This document shows, in pieces, positions 1 through 7,849 of a stretch of DNA of 64,000 bases. This DNA comes from Streptomyces sp. BHT-5-2 (GTDB taxonomy: Bacteria > Actinomycetota > Actinomycetes > Streptomycetales > Streptomycetaceae), in NCBI RefSeq assembly GCF_019774615.1, contig NZ_CP081496.1, forward strand, positions 2,480,001-2,544,000, in the 5' to 3' direction. A program made the position numbers and the translations under genes. The stretch's first letter is position 1, and the number at the start of each line of letters is the position of its first letter. Below the pieces are notes generated by a model. It saw only the letters and a program-made list of their open reading frames with translations, was not told the origin of the DNA and ran no database searches.

Positions 1-152
1 TGGGTGCGCCGCTGGCCCGCCTTGAAGGCGTGCTCGCCCTGAACATCCTCTTCGACCGCTTCCCGGCGCTGCGCCGCGACCCGGCGCGGGACCCGGAGTT
101 CATGCCGGGGGCCAATGTGACGGGCGTGGAGAAGCTGCACCTGCTCACCTGA
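1..152 (+). CDS. cytochrome P450-like protein, C-terminal end only (partial)
   Basis: The reading frame enters at base 3 and runs 49 codons to a TGA at 150-152. It begins GAPLARLEG and continues LALNILFDRFPAL, which matches the helix following the heme-cysteine loop of P450s. The heme cysteine would lie just outside the window. It therefore cannot be told whether this is a true P450 or one of the cysteine-less P450 homologues (DesVIII/EryCII type) that activate glycosyltransferases. The glycosyltransferase gene 150 bases downstream and the EryCIII-like enzymes nearby favour the auxiliary-protein reading, but that is inference. Confidence 0.7.
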   Translation, partial: GAPLARLEGVLALNILFDRFPALRRDPARDPEFMPGANVTGVEKLHLLT

Positions 153-302
153 CCGTCCGGCTCTCCCGAGCGTTCGCGAGCGGGCGCGCCGCGCGCCGCC
201 CCGGGCGGCCCCCCGCGCCGTCCCCACCGGCACGGCGCCATGCCCTGACCACCCGAAGTCCGCGCGTCGCCCGTCCGGGCGACGGAGGAGACCGGAACAC
301 CC

Positions 303-1451
303 ATGAGGCTGCTGTTCGTCGCGGGCCCGGCCCCGTCCGACATCTACGCCGTCGCCCCCCTCGCCACCGCCGCGCGCGCCGACGGGCACCAGGTGCTGAT
401 GTCCACGCCGAAGGAACTGACCCCGGTGGTCACCGGCGTCGGCCTGCCGACCGTCGCCACGACCACCACATCGATCCCCGACATCAGGGCCACCCGCCGC
501 TCCGGCGAGCGTGAGGTGGTCCCCGATGACGTGGACCACCCCGAGTTCATCCGGTACACCGGCCGCTGGCTCGGGCGGCTGGCCGCCGAAACCCTCGTCC
601 GGCTGCGCGAGGTGGCGGCGGCCTGGCGGCCGGACGTGGTGGTCACCGGCCCGCACGCGTACGCGGGGGCACTCCTCGCCCACGAGCTGTCCGTACCGTG
701 GATCCGGCACACCTGGACCGTGCTGGACACCGTGGGCATCCACGTCGGCAGCGAGGGTGAACTGGCGCCGGAGCTGGCCGAACTGGGCCTCGACCGGATT
801 CCCGGACCGGACCTGCTGATCGACAACTGTCCGCCCGGCATCCGCCCGGCGGACGCCTCCCCCGCGCAGCAGATCCGCTACGTTCCCGTCAATGCCCAGC
901 GCCCGGCCGAGCCGTGGATGTACACCCGCGGCGAGCGCCGACGGGTGTGCGTCACCGGCGGGCGCATGGCCGCCCTCGATGACGACTTCGAGCCGATCCG
1001 CGGCATGGTGCGGCAGCTGGCCGAGTTGGACGCCGAGGTCGTCATCACGGCGCCGCGGAAGGTCGCTCACGCGCTGCGCGCCGAGTTCGGCGACGTCCGC
1101 GCGGGCTGGGTCCCGCTGGACGTACTGATGCCGACCTGCGACCTGATCGTGCACCACGCCGGTGGCGTGCCCGGCCTGCCCGGCCTGACGGCCGCGCTCT
1201 CGGGGGTCCCGCAGCTGCTGATGCCACAGGAGAAGAAGATGCACACGGCCGCCCGGCTCGTCGCCGAGTACGGCGCCGCGATCACCCTGCTTCCGGACGA
1301 GGTGAGCACCGACAGCGTCGGCAACGGCATCCGCGAGCTGCTCTCCGCCCCGTCCTACGCCGACCGGGCCCAGGCACTGGCCCAGGAAATCGCCCGGATG
1401 CCGTCACCCGCCGAGGTCCTGGGCACCGTCGAGCACCTGGCACGGCGCTGA
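303..1451 (+). CDS. glycosyltransferase 1 (GT1 family, deoxysugar transfer)
   Basis: 382 aa. It starts MRLLFVAGPAPSD, a Rossmann beta strand of GT-B enzymes, and an upstream GGAGGA (about 282-287) supports the ATG. The C-terminal nucleotide-sugar-binding region shows PLDVLMPTCDLIVHHAGG (H284, H285) followed by GVPQLLMPQEKK. It would transfer a dTDP-deoxysugar to a natural-product aglycone or growing sugar chain; substrate and position cannot be read from sequence. The protein at 6692-7837 is its close paralogue (shared RATRRSGERE-like and DDVDHPEFI segments). Odd feature: bases 1170-1178 are repeated exactly at 1179-1187, giving PGLPGL and three more residues than the paralogues have between HHAGG and GVPQ. 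It is somewhat short compared with the roughly 420 aa of EryCIII-type enzymes. Confidence 0.9.
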   Translation: MRLLFVAGPAPSDIYAVAPLATAARADGHQVLMSTPKELTPVVTGVGLPTVATTTTSIPDIRATRRSGEREVVPDDVDHPEFIRYTGRWLGRLAAETLVRLREVAAAWRPDVVVTGPHAYAGALLAHELSVPWIRHTWTVLDTVGIHVGSEGELAPELAELGLDRIPGPDLLIDNCPPGIRPADASPAQQIRYVPVNAQRPAEPWMYTRGERRRVCVTGGRMAALDDDFEPIRGMVRQLAELDAEVVITAPRKVAHALRAEFGDVRAGWVPLDVLMPTCDLIVHHAGGVPGLPGLTAALSGVPQLLMPQEKKMHTAARLVAEYGAAITLLPDEVSTDSVGNGIRELLSAPSYADRAQALAQEIARMPSPAEVLGTVEHLARR

Positions 1452-1550
1452 ACCGCGCGGACGCCACCCGCTGACCCGCCGCGGCTCGCCCACGTGCGGG
1501 GAGGAGTCGGCGGTCGAACTGGTGACTTCAGACAGGAAGTTGACGTCACC

Positions 1551-1675
1551 GCATCCGCATCCGCATCCGCATCGGCATCGGCGGCCGCGGCCGCAGGCAC
1601 AGGTACAGCCACAGAAACCGACACAGTCACAGACACCGACACAGGCACTGCACAGACACCGACGGAGACAGGCAT
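1551..1675 (+). repeat. degenerate hexanucleotide repeat leader upstream of rmlA
   Basis: From 1551 the sequence runs GCATCC three times, GCATCG twice and GCGGCC twice. It then passes into an ACAG/ACCGAC-rich stretch that largely keeps a six-base period up to the rmlA start. A GGAG at 1664-1667 is the likely rmlA ribosome binding site. An open frame from GTG 1494 through the repeat (Ser-Ala then Thr-rich) ends TGA at 1677-1679, overlapping the rmlA ATG as ATGA. It has no convincing ribosome site of its own. Confidence 0.75.
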
Positions 1676-2587
1676 ATGAAGGGCATCATTCTCGCTGGTG
1701 GCAGCGGCACCCGGCTCAGGCCGCTGACCGGAGTGGTCTCGAAGCAGATCCTCCCGGTCTACAACAAGCCGATGATCTACTACCCCCTGTCCGTCCTCAT
1801 GCTCGCCGGCATCCGGGACATCCTGGTGATCTCCTCGCCGGCTCACCTGGACATGTTCCGCGACCTGCTCGGCGACGGCTCCCGGCTCGGCATCCGGCTG
1901 GAGTACGCGGAGCAGAAGGAACCCAACGGCATCGCCGAGGCGTTCATCATCGGCGCCGACCACATCGGCGACGACGACGTGGCGCTGATCCTCGGTGACA
2001 ACGTCTTCCACGGTCACGGCTTCTCCGAGCTGCTGCGCACCACCGCCGCCCGCCTCGACGGCTGCGCGCTCTTCGGCTACCCGGTCAACGACCCCTGGCG
2101 GTACGGCGTCGCCGAACTGGACGCCGACCGACGGCTGACGGGCCTGACGGAGAAGCCCACCGACCCGGTCTCCAACATCGCGGTCACCGGCCTGTACATG
2201 TACAGCAACGAGGTGGTCCGGATGGCCCAGGAACTGGTCCCCTCCGACCGCGGCGAGCTGGAGATCACCGATCTGAACAAGGCGTATCTGGCACAGGGCC
2301 GGGCCCATCTGGCCGAGCTGGGCCGCGGGTTCGTCTGGCTCGACATGGGCACCCACGACTCCCTGCTGGAGGCCGGCCACTACGTCCAGATCCTCGAACA
2401 ACGCCAGGGCATACGCATCGGCTGCGTCGAGGAGACCGCCTTCCGGATGGGCTACATCAGCGCGGAGCAGTGCCGCCGGCTCGGTACCGAGCAGTCCAGC
2501 ACCGACTACGGGTCCTACCTGGTCAGCCTCGTCGAGGGGGACGGGGTGTACGAGGCGCGGGCCCGCCGGACCGCGCCGGCCGGCTGA
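1676..2587 (+). CDS. rmlA: glucose-1-phosphate thymidylyltransferase
   Basis: 303 aa. It makes dTDP-glucose from glucose-1-phosphate and dTTP, the entry step for dTDP-deoxysugars. The N-terminus MKGIILAGGSGTRLRPLT carries the nucleotide-binding G-G-x-G-x-R-L signature, followed by SKQILPVYNKPMIYYPL with the conserved lysine region. LILGDNVFHGH gives the metal/sugar-phosphate Asp, and VWLDMGTHDSLLEA the conserved C-terminal motif. Length fits the family (about 290-300 aa). It is the only intact rmlA here; a collapsed second copy lies at 10311-10440. The nearby rmlB (11458) supplies the next step. Confidence 0.95.
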   Translation: MKGIILAGGSGTRLRPLTGVVSKQILPVYNKPMIYYPLSVLMLAGIRDILVISSPAHLDMFRDLLGDGSRLGIRLEYAEQKEPNGIAEAFIIGADHIGDDDVALILGDNVFHGHGFSELLRTTAARLDGCALFGYPVNDPWRYGVAELDADRRLTGLTEKPTDPVSNIAVTGLYMYSNEVVRMAQELVPSDRGELEITDLNKAYLAQGRAHLAELGRGFVWLDMGTHDSLLEAGHYVQILEQRQGIRIGCVEETAFRMGYISAEQCRRLGTEQSSTDYGSYLVSLVEGDGVYEARARRTAPAG

Positions 2588-2646
2588 GCCCGGGCCCCGG
2601 CACCGGCACCCCTTCTTCTCCTCGCCCACCCACCTCCGGAGGACCC

Positions 2647-3642
2647 ATGCAGGACCCCGCACCGTCCCGGCCCCCGACCGCGGTCGTGCTGGGAGGCACC
2701 GGCTGCATCGGACGGCACGTCTGTACCGCCTTCGCCCGGCACGGCTACCGCGTCGTCGTCGTGGCCCGCCGGCCCGCCCCGCACGTGGCGGAGCACATGT
2801 TCCGTCCCCTGGACCTGCTCACGGCGTCCGCCGCCGAGCTGGACGCGCTGTTCCGGGACGCGGACGTACGCGCGAGCGTCGTGGTCAACGCCACCGACAT
2901 GGCGGGTGCCACCGACCTGACCAGCGCCGCGGACGGCGGCGCGGGCCGCGCGGCCGAACTGCTGGCCGCCAACGAGGGGCTGGCCCGCACGCTGGTCGCG
3001 GCCCTGGAGGGCAACCCGGGGCGGCCCCGGCTGGTCCACCTCGGCACCATCCACGAATACGGGCCCGGCCAGGCAGGGGTCCCGTTGCACGAGGAGATCG
3101 AGCCGCGGCCCGCGAACGCCTACGCGGACGCCAAGCTGGCCGCGTCCAGGACCATCCTCGACGCGGCCAGCGCGGGCCGCGTCGACGGCGTCGCGCTCCG
3201 GCTCGTCAACACCTGCGGCCCCTACCCGACCCCGGCGGGTTTCCCGGGCAAGCTCCTCCCCAGGCTGTGCGCCGCGCGGCAGGGCGCCGAACTCTCCGTG
3301 CGCGTCGTCGACGCACGGCGCGACTGGATCGATGTGCGCGATGTCGCCGAAGCGTGCGTGCTGGCCGCCGAACGGCCGGTCAGCGGACGGGTGTTCAACA
3401 TCGGCAGCGGGATCGCGGTGCCGATGCGGGAACTGGTCGCCCACTGCCTCGCCGCCGCCGGCCTGCCGGATTCCGGCGTCACGGAGGAGGACCGCCCGGG
3501 GCACGGCGGCGTGCGCGGCCTGGGTGCCGACTGGATCCAGGCCGACATCCGACTTGCCCGCGACCTGCTGGGCTTCGCCCCGCGCTTCGGACTCAGGCAG
3601 TCACTACAGGACATGTGGGATGCGGGCGCCACCAGCCGCTGA
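2647..3642 (+). CDS. NAD-dependent epimerase/dehydratase, probable dTDP-4-ketohexose reductase
   Basis: 331 aa from ATG 2647, chosen because GGAGG sits just upstream. The longer frame reaching back to 2470 overlaps rmlA. The N-terminal VVLGGTGCIGRHVC is a Rossmann GxxGxxG motif. HLGTIHEYGPG holds the conserved Ser/Thr-type site, and YADAK is the YxxxK catalytic pair of extended short-chain dehydrogenases. DWIDVRDVAEA and FNIGSG follow. Family members in deoxysugar pathways reduce the 4-keto group (EryBIV/UrdR/TylCIV type). A similar enzyme lies at 14043 and a shorter one at 12623, so more than one sugar, or sugars differing at C-4, are likely made. The stereochemistry cannot be assigned. Confidence 0.85.
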   Translation: MQDPAPSRPPTAVVLGGTGCIGRHVCTAFARHGYRVVVVARRPAPHVAEHMFRPLDLLTASAAELDALFRDADVRASVVVNATDMAGATDLTSAADGGAGRAAELLAANEGLARTLVAALEGNPGRPRLVHLGTIHEYGPGQAGVPLHEEIEPRPANAYADAKLAASRTILDAASAGRVDGVALRLVNTCGPYPTPAGFPGKLLPRLCAARQGAELSVRVVDARRDWIDVRDVAEACVLAAERPVSGRVFNIGSGIAVPMRELVAHCLAAAGLPDSGVTEEDRPGHGGVRGLGADWIQADIRLARDLLGFAPRFGLRQSLQDMWDAGATSR

Positions 3643-4077
3643 TCCGCCCCTCTGTGATCGGTGTCACTATTTATGGTTCCTTGGCATTCCCCTTGGATTC
3701 CTCTGTGATTGCTGACTTGCTCCTGGTTATCTTTATGAAATTCACGCACTGACGTGGTTGCTTTCTGTGGGCCGGAGCGAAGAAACTCGTCATTACCTTC
3801 CGCTGTAGTGTCTCGGTCGGCCATCACGGGCTTTCGGTACCGCCATTCCGGCTTCAGGCCGCGGCGGGGGTGGGATTCGCCCCTGCCGCCGCGATGCTGA
3901 ACGTGCAGGCGGCGCACTCCGGTCCGCCGGCCGAGGAGCGGCAACAGTGCCCCGTGCCGGACTTCCGTACCGCTCGGCGCCGTGATCAGGCCGACGTCGA
4001 TGTCTGCCCCGCTCCCGTCGGGACTTCTTCTTCACGAGGCGGATGCGGATCGCTTCGCTCATTCGAAAGGAGTTCGA
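3643..4077. other. 435-base intergenic region with an AT-rich patch
   Basis: No convincing gene. Bases about 3650-3790 are clearly poorer in GC than the surroundings (runs such as ACTATTTATGG and GGTTATCTTTATG), which usually marks a promoter or acquired DNA in this genus. I could not fix a -35/-10 pair with proper spacing. GAAAGGAG at 4065-4072 is the ribosome site of the next gene. Confidence 0.6.
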
Positions 4078-5319
4078 GTGCGGGTTCTGTTTACCGTGTC
4101 CAACTGGCCTGGGCACTGGGCCTCTATGGTGCCCCTGGGGTGGGCGTTGCAGGCGGCCGGGCACGAGGTGAACGTCATGTGTACGCCATGCCAGACGCAA
4201 CCGGTAAGCGGCGCAGGACTCATGCCGGTTCCGGTTCTCGAGGCTATGGACATGACGGTGCGGGGCCGGCTGCACAACTTCCGCATGGCCGAATTCGGCT
4301 CCTGGCCCTTTTCGGAACTCCCGCTGCACCCGCTCACCGGGAAACCGCTTGAGTCGCTCGATGAATTCGATATGAGTGCGTGGTCCCAGGAGAACCATGA
4401 CTGGGCCATCGGTGTCACGACTCGGAGCAGTGACGCCGCGGTGGATTTCGCGCGCTGGTGGCGTCCCGATCTCGTGGTCCACGACATCATGAGCTTCGAG
4501 GGGCCGCTCGTCGGGAAGGTCCTGGACATTCCCGCCGTGTTGCAGCTGTGGGGGCCCGTCGGTCCGGACGACGACGTACCGGGAGCACCGCCGGGGGCGA
4601 GCTTCGTGCCCATGGACCCCAGTGGGGCGTTCCCCCGGCACGGCGTGGGGCAGATGGGGCCGCACGTCTATGAGCACGTGATCGACCCCTCTCCCACAAG
4701 CGCGCGACCACCCCTGAAGGCTGAGCGGCTGTCCATCCGTCATGTGCCGTACAACGGTCCTGGAGCGCGGCTGCCGCACGGCGAGAGCGGCTCTGCCGGA
4801 CCGCGGGTGTGCGTGGTTTGGGGGACCTCCGTCAGCGGCATCTACGGGCCGGTTTCGTTCGCGGTGCCTCGCGTGGTGAACGCCCTCGCAGGGCTGGGCG
4901 CCGAGGTCCTCGTTCTGCTCGCGGGCGCCGACCGCGAGCGGATGGAGCGCGCGGGAGCACTGCCACCCGGTGTGCGGCTGATGGAGCGCACGCCGTTGCA
5001 TTTGCTGATGCCCGGCTGCGACGTGGTCATCCACCACGGGGGCGCCGGCTGCGCCATGACCGCTCTGACGGCTGGAGTGCCGCAGCTGGCCATCCACACC
5101 GGCCTGGATCAGGAAGTGATCGCCGGCCGGATCGCCGGAGCCGGTGCGGCCCGGTCCCTGTCCAATGTCCAGGCGGACGAGGGGGCGATTCGTGCGGCCG
5201 TCACTTCACTCCTCACGGATCCCGCCCATGCGGTCGCCGCACGGAAACTGCGGGACGAGATGGAGTCCCAGCCCACTCCGGCGGCGCTGGTGTCTTCGCT
5301 GTCCGCCCTCGCTCAGTGA
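4078..5319 (+). CDS. glycosyltransferase 2 (GT1 family, EryCIII/DesVII-like)
   Basis: 413 aa from GTG 4078, five bases after GAAAGGAG (4065-4072). The frame stays open upstream to 3982, but that extension lacks a ribosome site and homologous character. It starts M(V)RVLFTVSNWPGHW, then MVPLGWALQAAGHEV. The C-terminal domain has RTPLHLLMPGCDVVIHHGG and AGCAMTALTAGVPQL, the nucleotide-sugar site of GT1 enzymes. Length equals that of macrolide/aromatic deoxysugar transferases, several of which need a P450-like partner (compare bases 1-152). It begins a tandem run with the next gene (13-base gap). Codon use is slightly less GC-extreme than in neighbouring genes. Confidence 0.9.
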   Translation: MRVLFTVSNWPGHWASMVPLGWALQAAGHEVNVMCTPCQTQPVSGAGLMPVPVLEAMDMTVRGRLHNFRMAEFGSWPFSELPLHPLTGKPLESLDEFDMSAWSQENHDWAIGVTTRSSDAAVDFARWWRPDLVVHDIMSFEGPLVGKVLDIPAVLQLWGPVGPDDDVPGAPPGASFVPMDPSGAFPRHGVGQMGPHVYEHVIDPSPTSARPPLKAERLSIRHVPYNGPGARLPHGESGSAGPRVCVVWGTSVSGIYGPVSFAVPRVVNALAGLGAEVLVLLAGADRERMERAGALPPGVRLMERTPLHLLMPGCDVVIHHGGAGCAMTALTAGVPQLAIHTGLDQEVIAGRIAGAGAARSLSNVQADEGAIRAAVTSLLTDPAHAVAARKLRDEMESQPTPAALVSSLSALAQ

Positions 5320-5332
5320 GTAGGAGACCTGC

Positions 5333-6511
5333 ATGCGCGTCCTGGTGATGACGACTCCTGACCCAAGCCACCTGGCGACTTTGGTGCCGGTCGCCTGGGC
5401 TCTCCGTACCGCGGGCCACGAGGTGCTCGTCCTGGGGAGACCCGACAGCGCGGAACCGGCCCGTACGGCAGGGCTGAACTTCGTGAGTCTCGGCGAACCG
5501 TTCGACACCGAACAGATGGTGCTCAGTGACCTGGCACCAGGGAAACGCCCACTGGAATCCCGGCCGCGCGGCACGAAGGGCGGCTTCGGAGGTGTGTGGA
5601 TCGAGCATGCGAAATCCATGGTGGAGGACTACCTGGGTTTTGCCCGCTCCTTCCGTCCGGAACTGATCATTTCCGATCCGCTGGAGTACAGCGCACTCGT
5701 TCTGGGAGCCTTGCTGAGCGTCCCGGTCGTTCACCATCGTTGGGGTGTCGATCCGATCGGCACGCCCCGGCTCCCCGCGGCCAGGGAAGAACTGCGCGGG
5801 ACCTGCCGGTCGCTGGGCCTGGAAACTCTCCCTGAGCCCACGGTGGTCCTTGATTCCTGCCCCGGCGCACTACAGCTCCCGGAACTGAAGCCCGAGACCC
5901 CGGTGCGATATGTGCCGTTCAACGGCAGCGAGATGCTGCCTTCCTGGCTGCGTGCGGAGTGGGACCGGCGAGACTCGCGCTCCAAGCGGGTCGCCGTCTC
6001 CCTCGGCAGAAGAACCCTGGTCTACAACGGGGTGCCCTTCGTGCGGGCGCTGCTGCGCTCGTTCGCGGAGATGGCGGACGTCGAACTGATCGCCACCGTC
6101 GGCGCGGAGTACCGGGAGCGCATCGGTCCGGTGCCGGCCAACGTGCGGATGGTCGACCCTGTCCCGCTCCATCTGCTCCTCGGCTCCTGCGACGCCATCA
6201 TCACCCATGGCGGTGCGGCCACCACCATGACCGCCACCCTCTTCGGGCTGCCGCAGCTCGTACTTCCGCAGATGGCCGATTGTTTCGCGCACGGCGACCG
6301 CCTGGCGGCCACCGGCGCGGGAATCAGCTTCGACACCGTGACCGCCCAAGACGATGCGGGGCTTCTCCGCGAGGCGCTGACACAGCTGCTCACAGATCCC
6401 CGGTACGCCGAGGCGGCCGGGTCCCTGCGCACGGAAATGGAGGGCATGCCGTCCCCCGCGCAGATCGCCTCCGATCTGGAGCAGCTCGCGCTCTCCCGCG
6501 CCCACAGCTGA
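5333..6511 (+). CDS. glycosyltransferase 3 (GT1 family)
   Basis: 392 aa. ATG 5333 follows AGGAG (5323-5327) and lies 13 bases after the previous stop, so the two are almost certainly co-transcribed. N-terminus MRVLVMTTPDPSHL then LVPVAWALRTAGHEV. The C-terminal donor site reads DPVPLHLLLGSCDAIITHGG with GAATTMTATLFGLPQLVLPQ. It resembles the transferase at 4078 and the one at 15119 more than the 303/6692 pair. Donor and acceptor are unknown; presumed deoxysugar transfer from the cluster context. Confidence 0.9.
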   Translation: MRVLVMTTPDPSHLATLVPVAWALRTAGHEVLVLGRPDSAEPARTAGLNFVSLGEPFDTEQMVLSDLAPGKRPLESRPRGTKGGFGGVWIEHAKSMVEDYLGFARSFRPELIISDPLEYSALVLGALLSVPVVHHRWGVDPIGTPRLPAAREELRGTCRSLGLETLPEPTVVLDSCPGALQLPELKPETPVRYVPFNGSEMLPSWLRAEWDRRDSRSKRVAVSLGRRTLVYNGVPFVRALLRSFAEMADVELIATVGAEYRERIGPVPANVRMVDPVPLHLLLGSCDAIITHGGAATTMTATLFGLPQLVLPQMADCFAHGDRLAATGAGISFDTVTAQDDAGLLREALTQLLTDPRYAEAAGSLRTEMEGMPSPAQIASDLEQLALSRAHS

Positions 6512-6616
6512 ATGGCGCGTCAGTACGCCGCTCGTGGTTCACGAAGGAACTTCGCCTTGCCGGCGGTGTGAACTCGCCGGCAGGCGCGGGCTCCTGGCCC
6601 TCGCGCACCTGGCTGG

Positions 6617-6634
6617 GCACCTGCTCACCTGACC
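6617..6634 (+). repeat. 18-base exact copy of the P450-like gene's 3' end
   Basis: Bases 6617-6634 are identical to 137-154, which encode the last residues and stop (HLLT*) of the P450-like gene. Both copies stand shortly before a member of the paralogous pair of glycosyltransferases (303 and 6692). This looks like a scar of a duplication that carried the P450-like 3' end together with the transferase gene. No further P450 similarity is visible upstream of 6617. Confidence 0.5.
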
Positions 6635-6691
6635 AGCACTTCCCCTTCGGGAAGCAGCCCCCCGACAAGACGAGAAGAGAACGGTTCGCCC

Positions 6692-7837
6692 ATGAAGATG
6701 CTGTTCGTCGCGGGCCCCACCCCGTCCAACGCGTTCGCTCTCGCCCCGCTCGCGACCGCGGCACGTGATGAGGGGCACCAGGTTTTCATGTCGACACTGA
6801 AGGAGCGGACATCGGTGGTGGCGGGGCTCGGCCTGCCCGCCATCGCCGCCACCACCAGTCCGATAGCCGACATCAAGGCCACGCGGCGCTCCGGCGAGCG
6901 GGAGATCGTCCCGGACGACGTGGACCACCCCGAGTTCATCCAGTACACGGGCCGCTGGTTCGGACGTGTGGCGGCGGAAAGCCTGGTACAGCTGCGGGAG
7001 GTGGCGGCCGGCTGGCGCCCGGACATCGTGATCGGAGGCCCGCACGCCTACGCGGCGGCGCTCCTGGCCCACGAACTGTCGGTGCCGTGGGTGCGGCACA
7101 CCTGGGCCGCGCTGGACACCGTGGGCATCCACGTGGGCAGCGAGGGCGAACTCCAGCCAGAACTAAGGCAGTTGGGCCTGGACGGCATCCCGCAGCCCGA
7201 TCTGCTGATCGACAACTGCCCGCCCGGAGTCCGGTGGGCCGGCGCCGCCCCCGCCCAACAGGTCCGGTGGGTCCCCATCAACTCCCAGAACCCCGTCGAA
7301 CCGTGGATGTACACCCGCGGCGAGCGGCGCAGGGTGTGTGTGACAGGCGGAAGCATGGCCGCCCGGGACAACAACTTCGAGCTCATCCGGAGCATGGTGG
7401 ACAGCCTCGCCGTCCTCGACGCCGAGATCGTCATCCCCGCGCCGGAGGAGGTCGCCGCCGAACTGCGCAACCAGTGCGACGGCATCCGGGCGGGTTGGAT
7501 TCCGCTGGACGTGCTGATGCCGACCTGCGACCTCATCGTGCACCACGCCGGCGGCCTCACCGGACAGACCGCGATGATCTCGGGAGTGCCGCAACTGCTC
7601 CTGCCCCAGGAGAAGAAGGTCCGCCGCGCCGCGCAACTCGTCGCCGACTACGGTGCCGCGATCAACCTGCTGCCCGACGAGGTCACCCCCGACAGCGTCG
7701 CGAAGGCCCTCCAGACACTCATCGAGGACTCGGCTTACAAGGACAGGTCCCAGGCGCTCGGCCGGGAGATCGCCGCCATGCCGTCCCCGAGCGAAGTGGT
7801 CGGCGTACTCGAGGACCTGGCAACCCGCTCACGTTAG
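6692..7837 (+). CDS. glycosyltransferase 4 (paralogue of the enzyme at 303)
   Basis: 381 aa, starting MKMLFVAGPTPSN. It shares long stretches with the protein at 303-1451, including DDVDHPEFI, ALLAHELSVPW and DTVGIHVGSEGEL. The donor site PLDVLMPTCDLIVHHAGG (H284, H285) is at the same residue numbers; it lacks the three-residue PGL insertion. A full-length, intact frame suggests a functional second transferase with related donor specificity. It lies 12 bases before the next transferase and probably shares its transcript. Confidence 0.9.
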   Translation: MKMLFVAGPTPSNAFALAPLATAARDEGHQVFMSTLKERTSVVAGLGLPAIAATTSPIADIKATRRSGEREIVPDDVDHPEFIQYTGRWFGRVAAESLVQLREVAAGWRPDIVIGGPHAYAAALLAHELSVPWVRHTWAALDTVGIHVGSEGELQPELRQLGLDGIPQPDLLIDNCPPGVRWAGAAPAQQVRWVPINSQNPVEPWMYTRGERRRVCVTGGSMAARDNNFELIRSMVDSLAVLDAEIVIPAPEEVAAELRNQCDGIRAGWIPLDVLMPTCDLIVHHAGGLTGQTAMISGVPQLLLPQEKKVRRAAQLVADYGAAINLLPDEVTPDSVAKALQTLIEDSAYKDRSQALGREIAAMPSPSEVVGVLEDLATRSR

Positions 7838-7849
7838 GGAGACATGTCG

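Noticed and set aside
1551..1600. Short regular repeats resembling a CRISPR array
   Set aside because: Units are six bases, contiguous and without spacers; no cas genes nearby.
1355..2662. 435-codon minus-strand frame with a Val-Ser repeat opposite rmlA
   Set aside because: The repeat is the hexanucleotide leader read backwards; rmlA on the other strand is unambiguous.
3982..4077. Longer N-terminus for glycosyltransferase 2 from ATG 3982
   Set aside because: No ribosome site there; GAAAGGAG with GTG 4078 gives the conserved MRVLF-type start.
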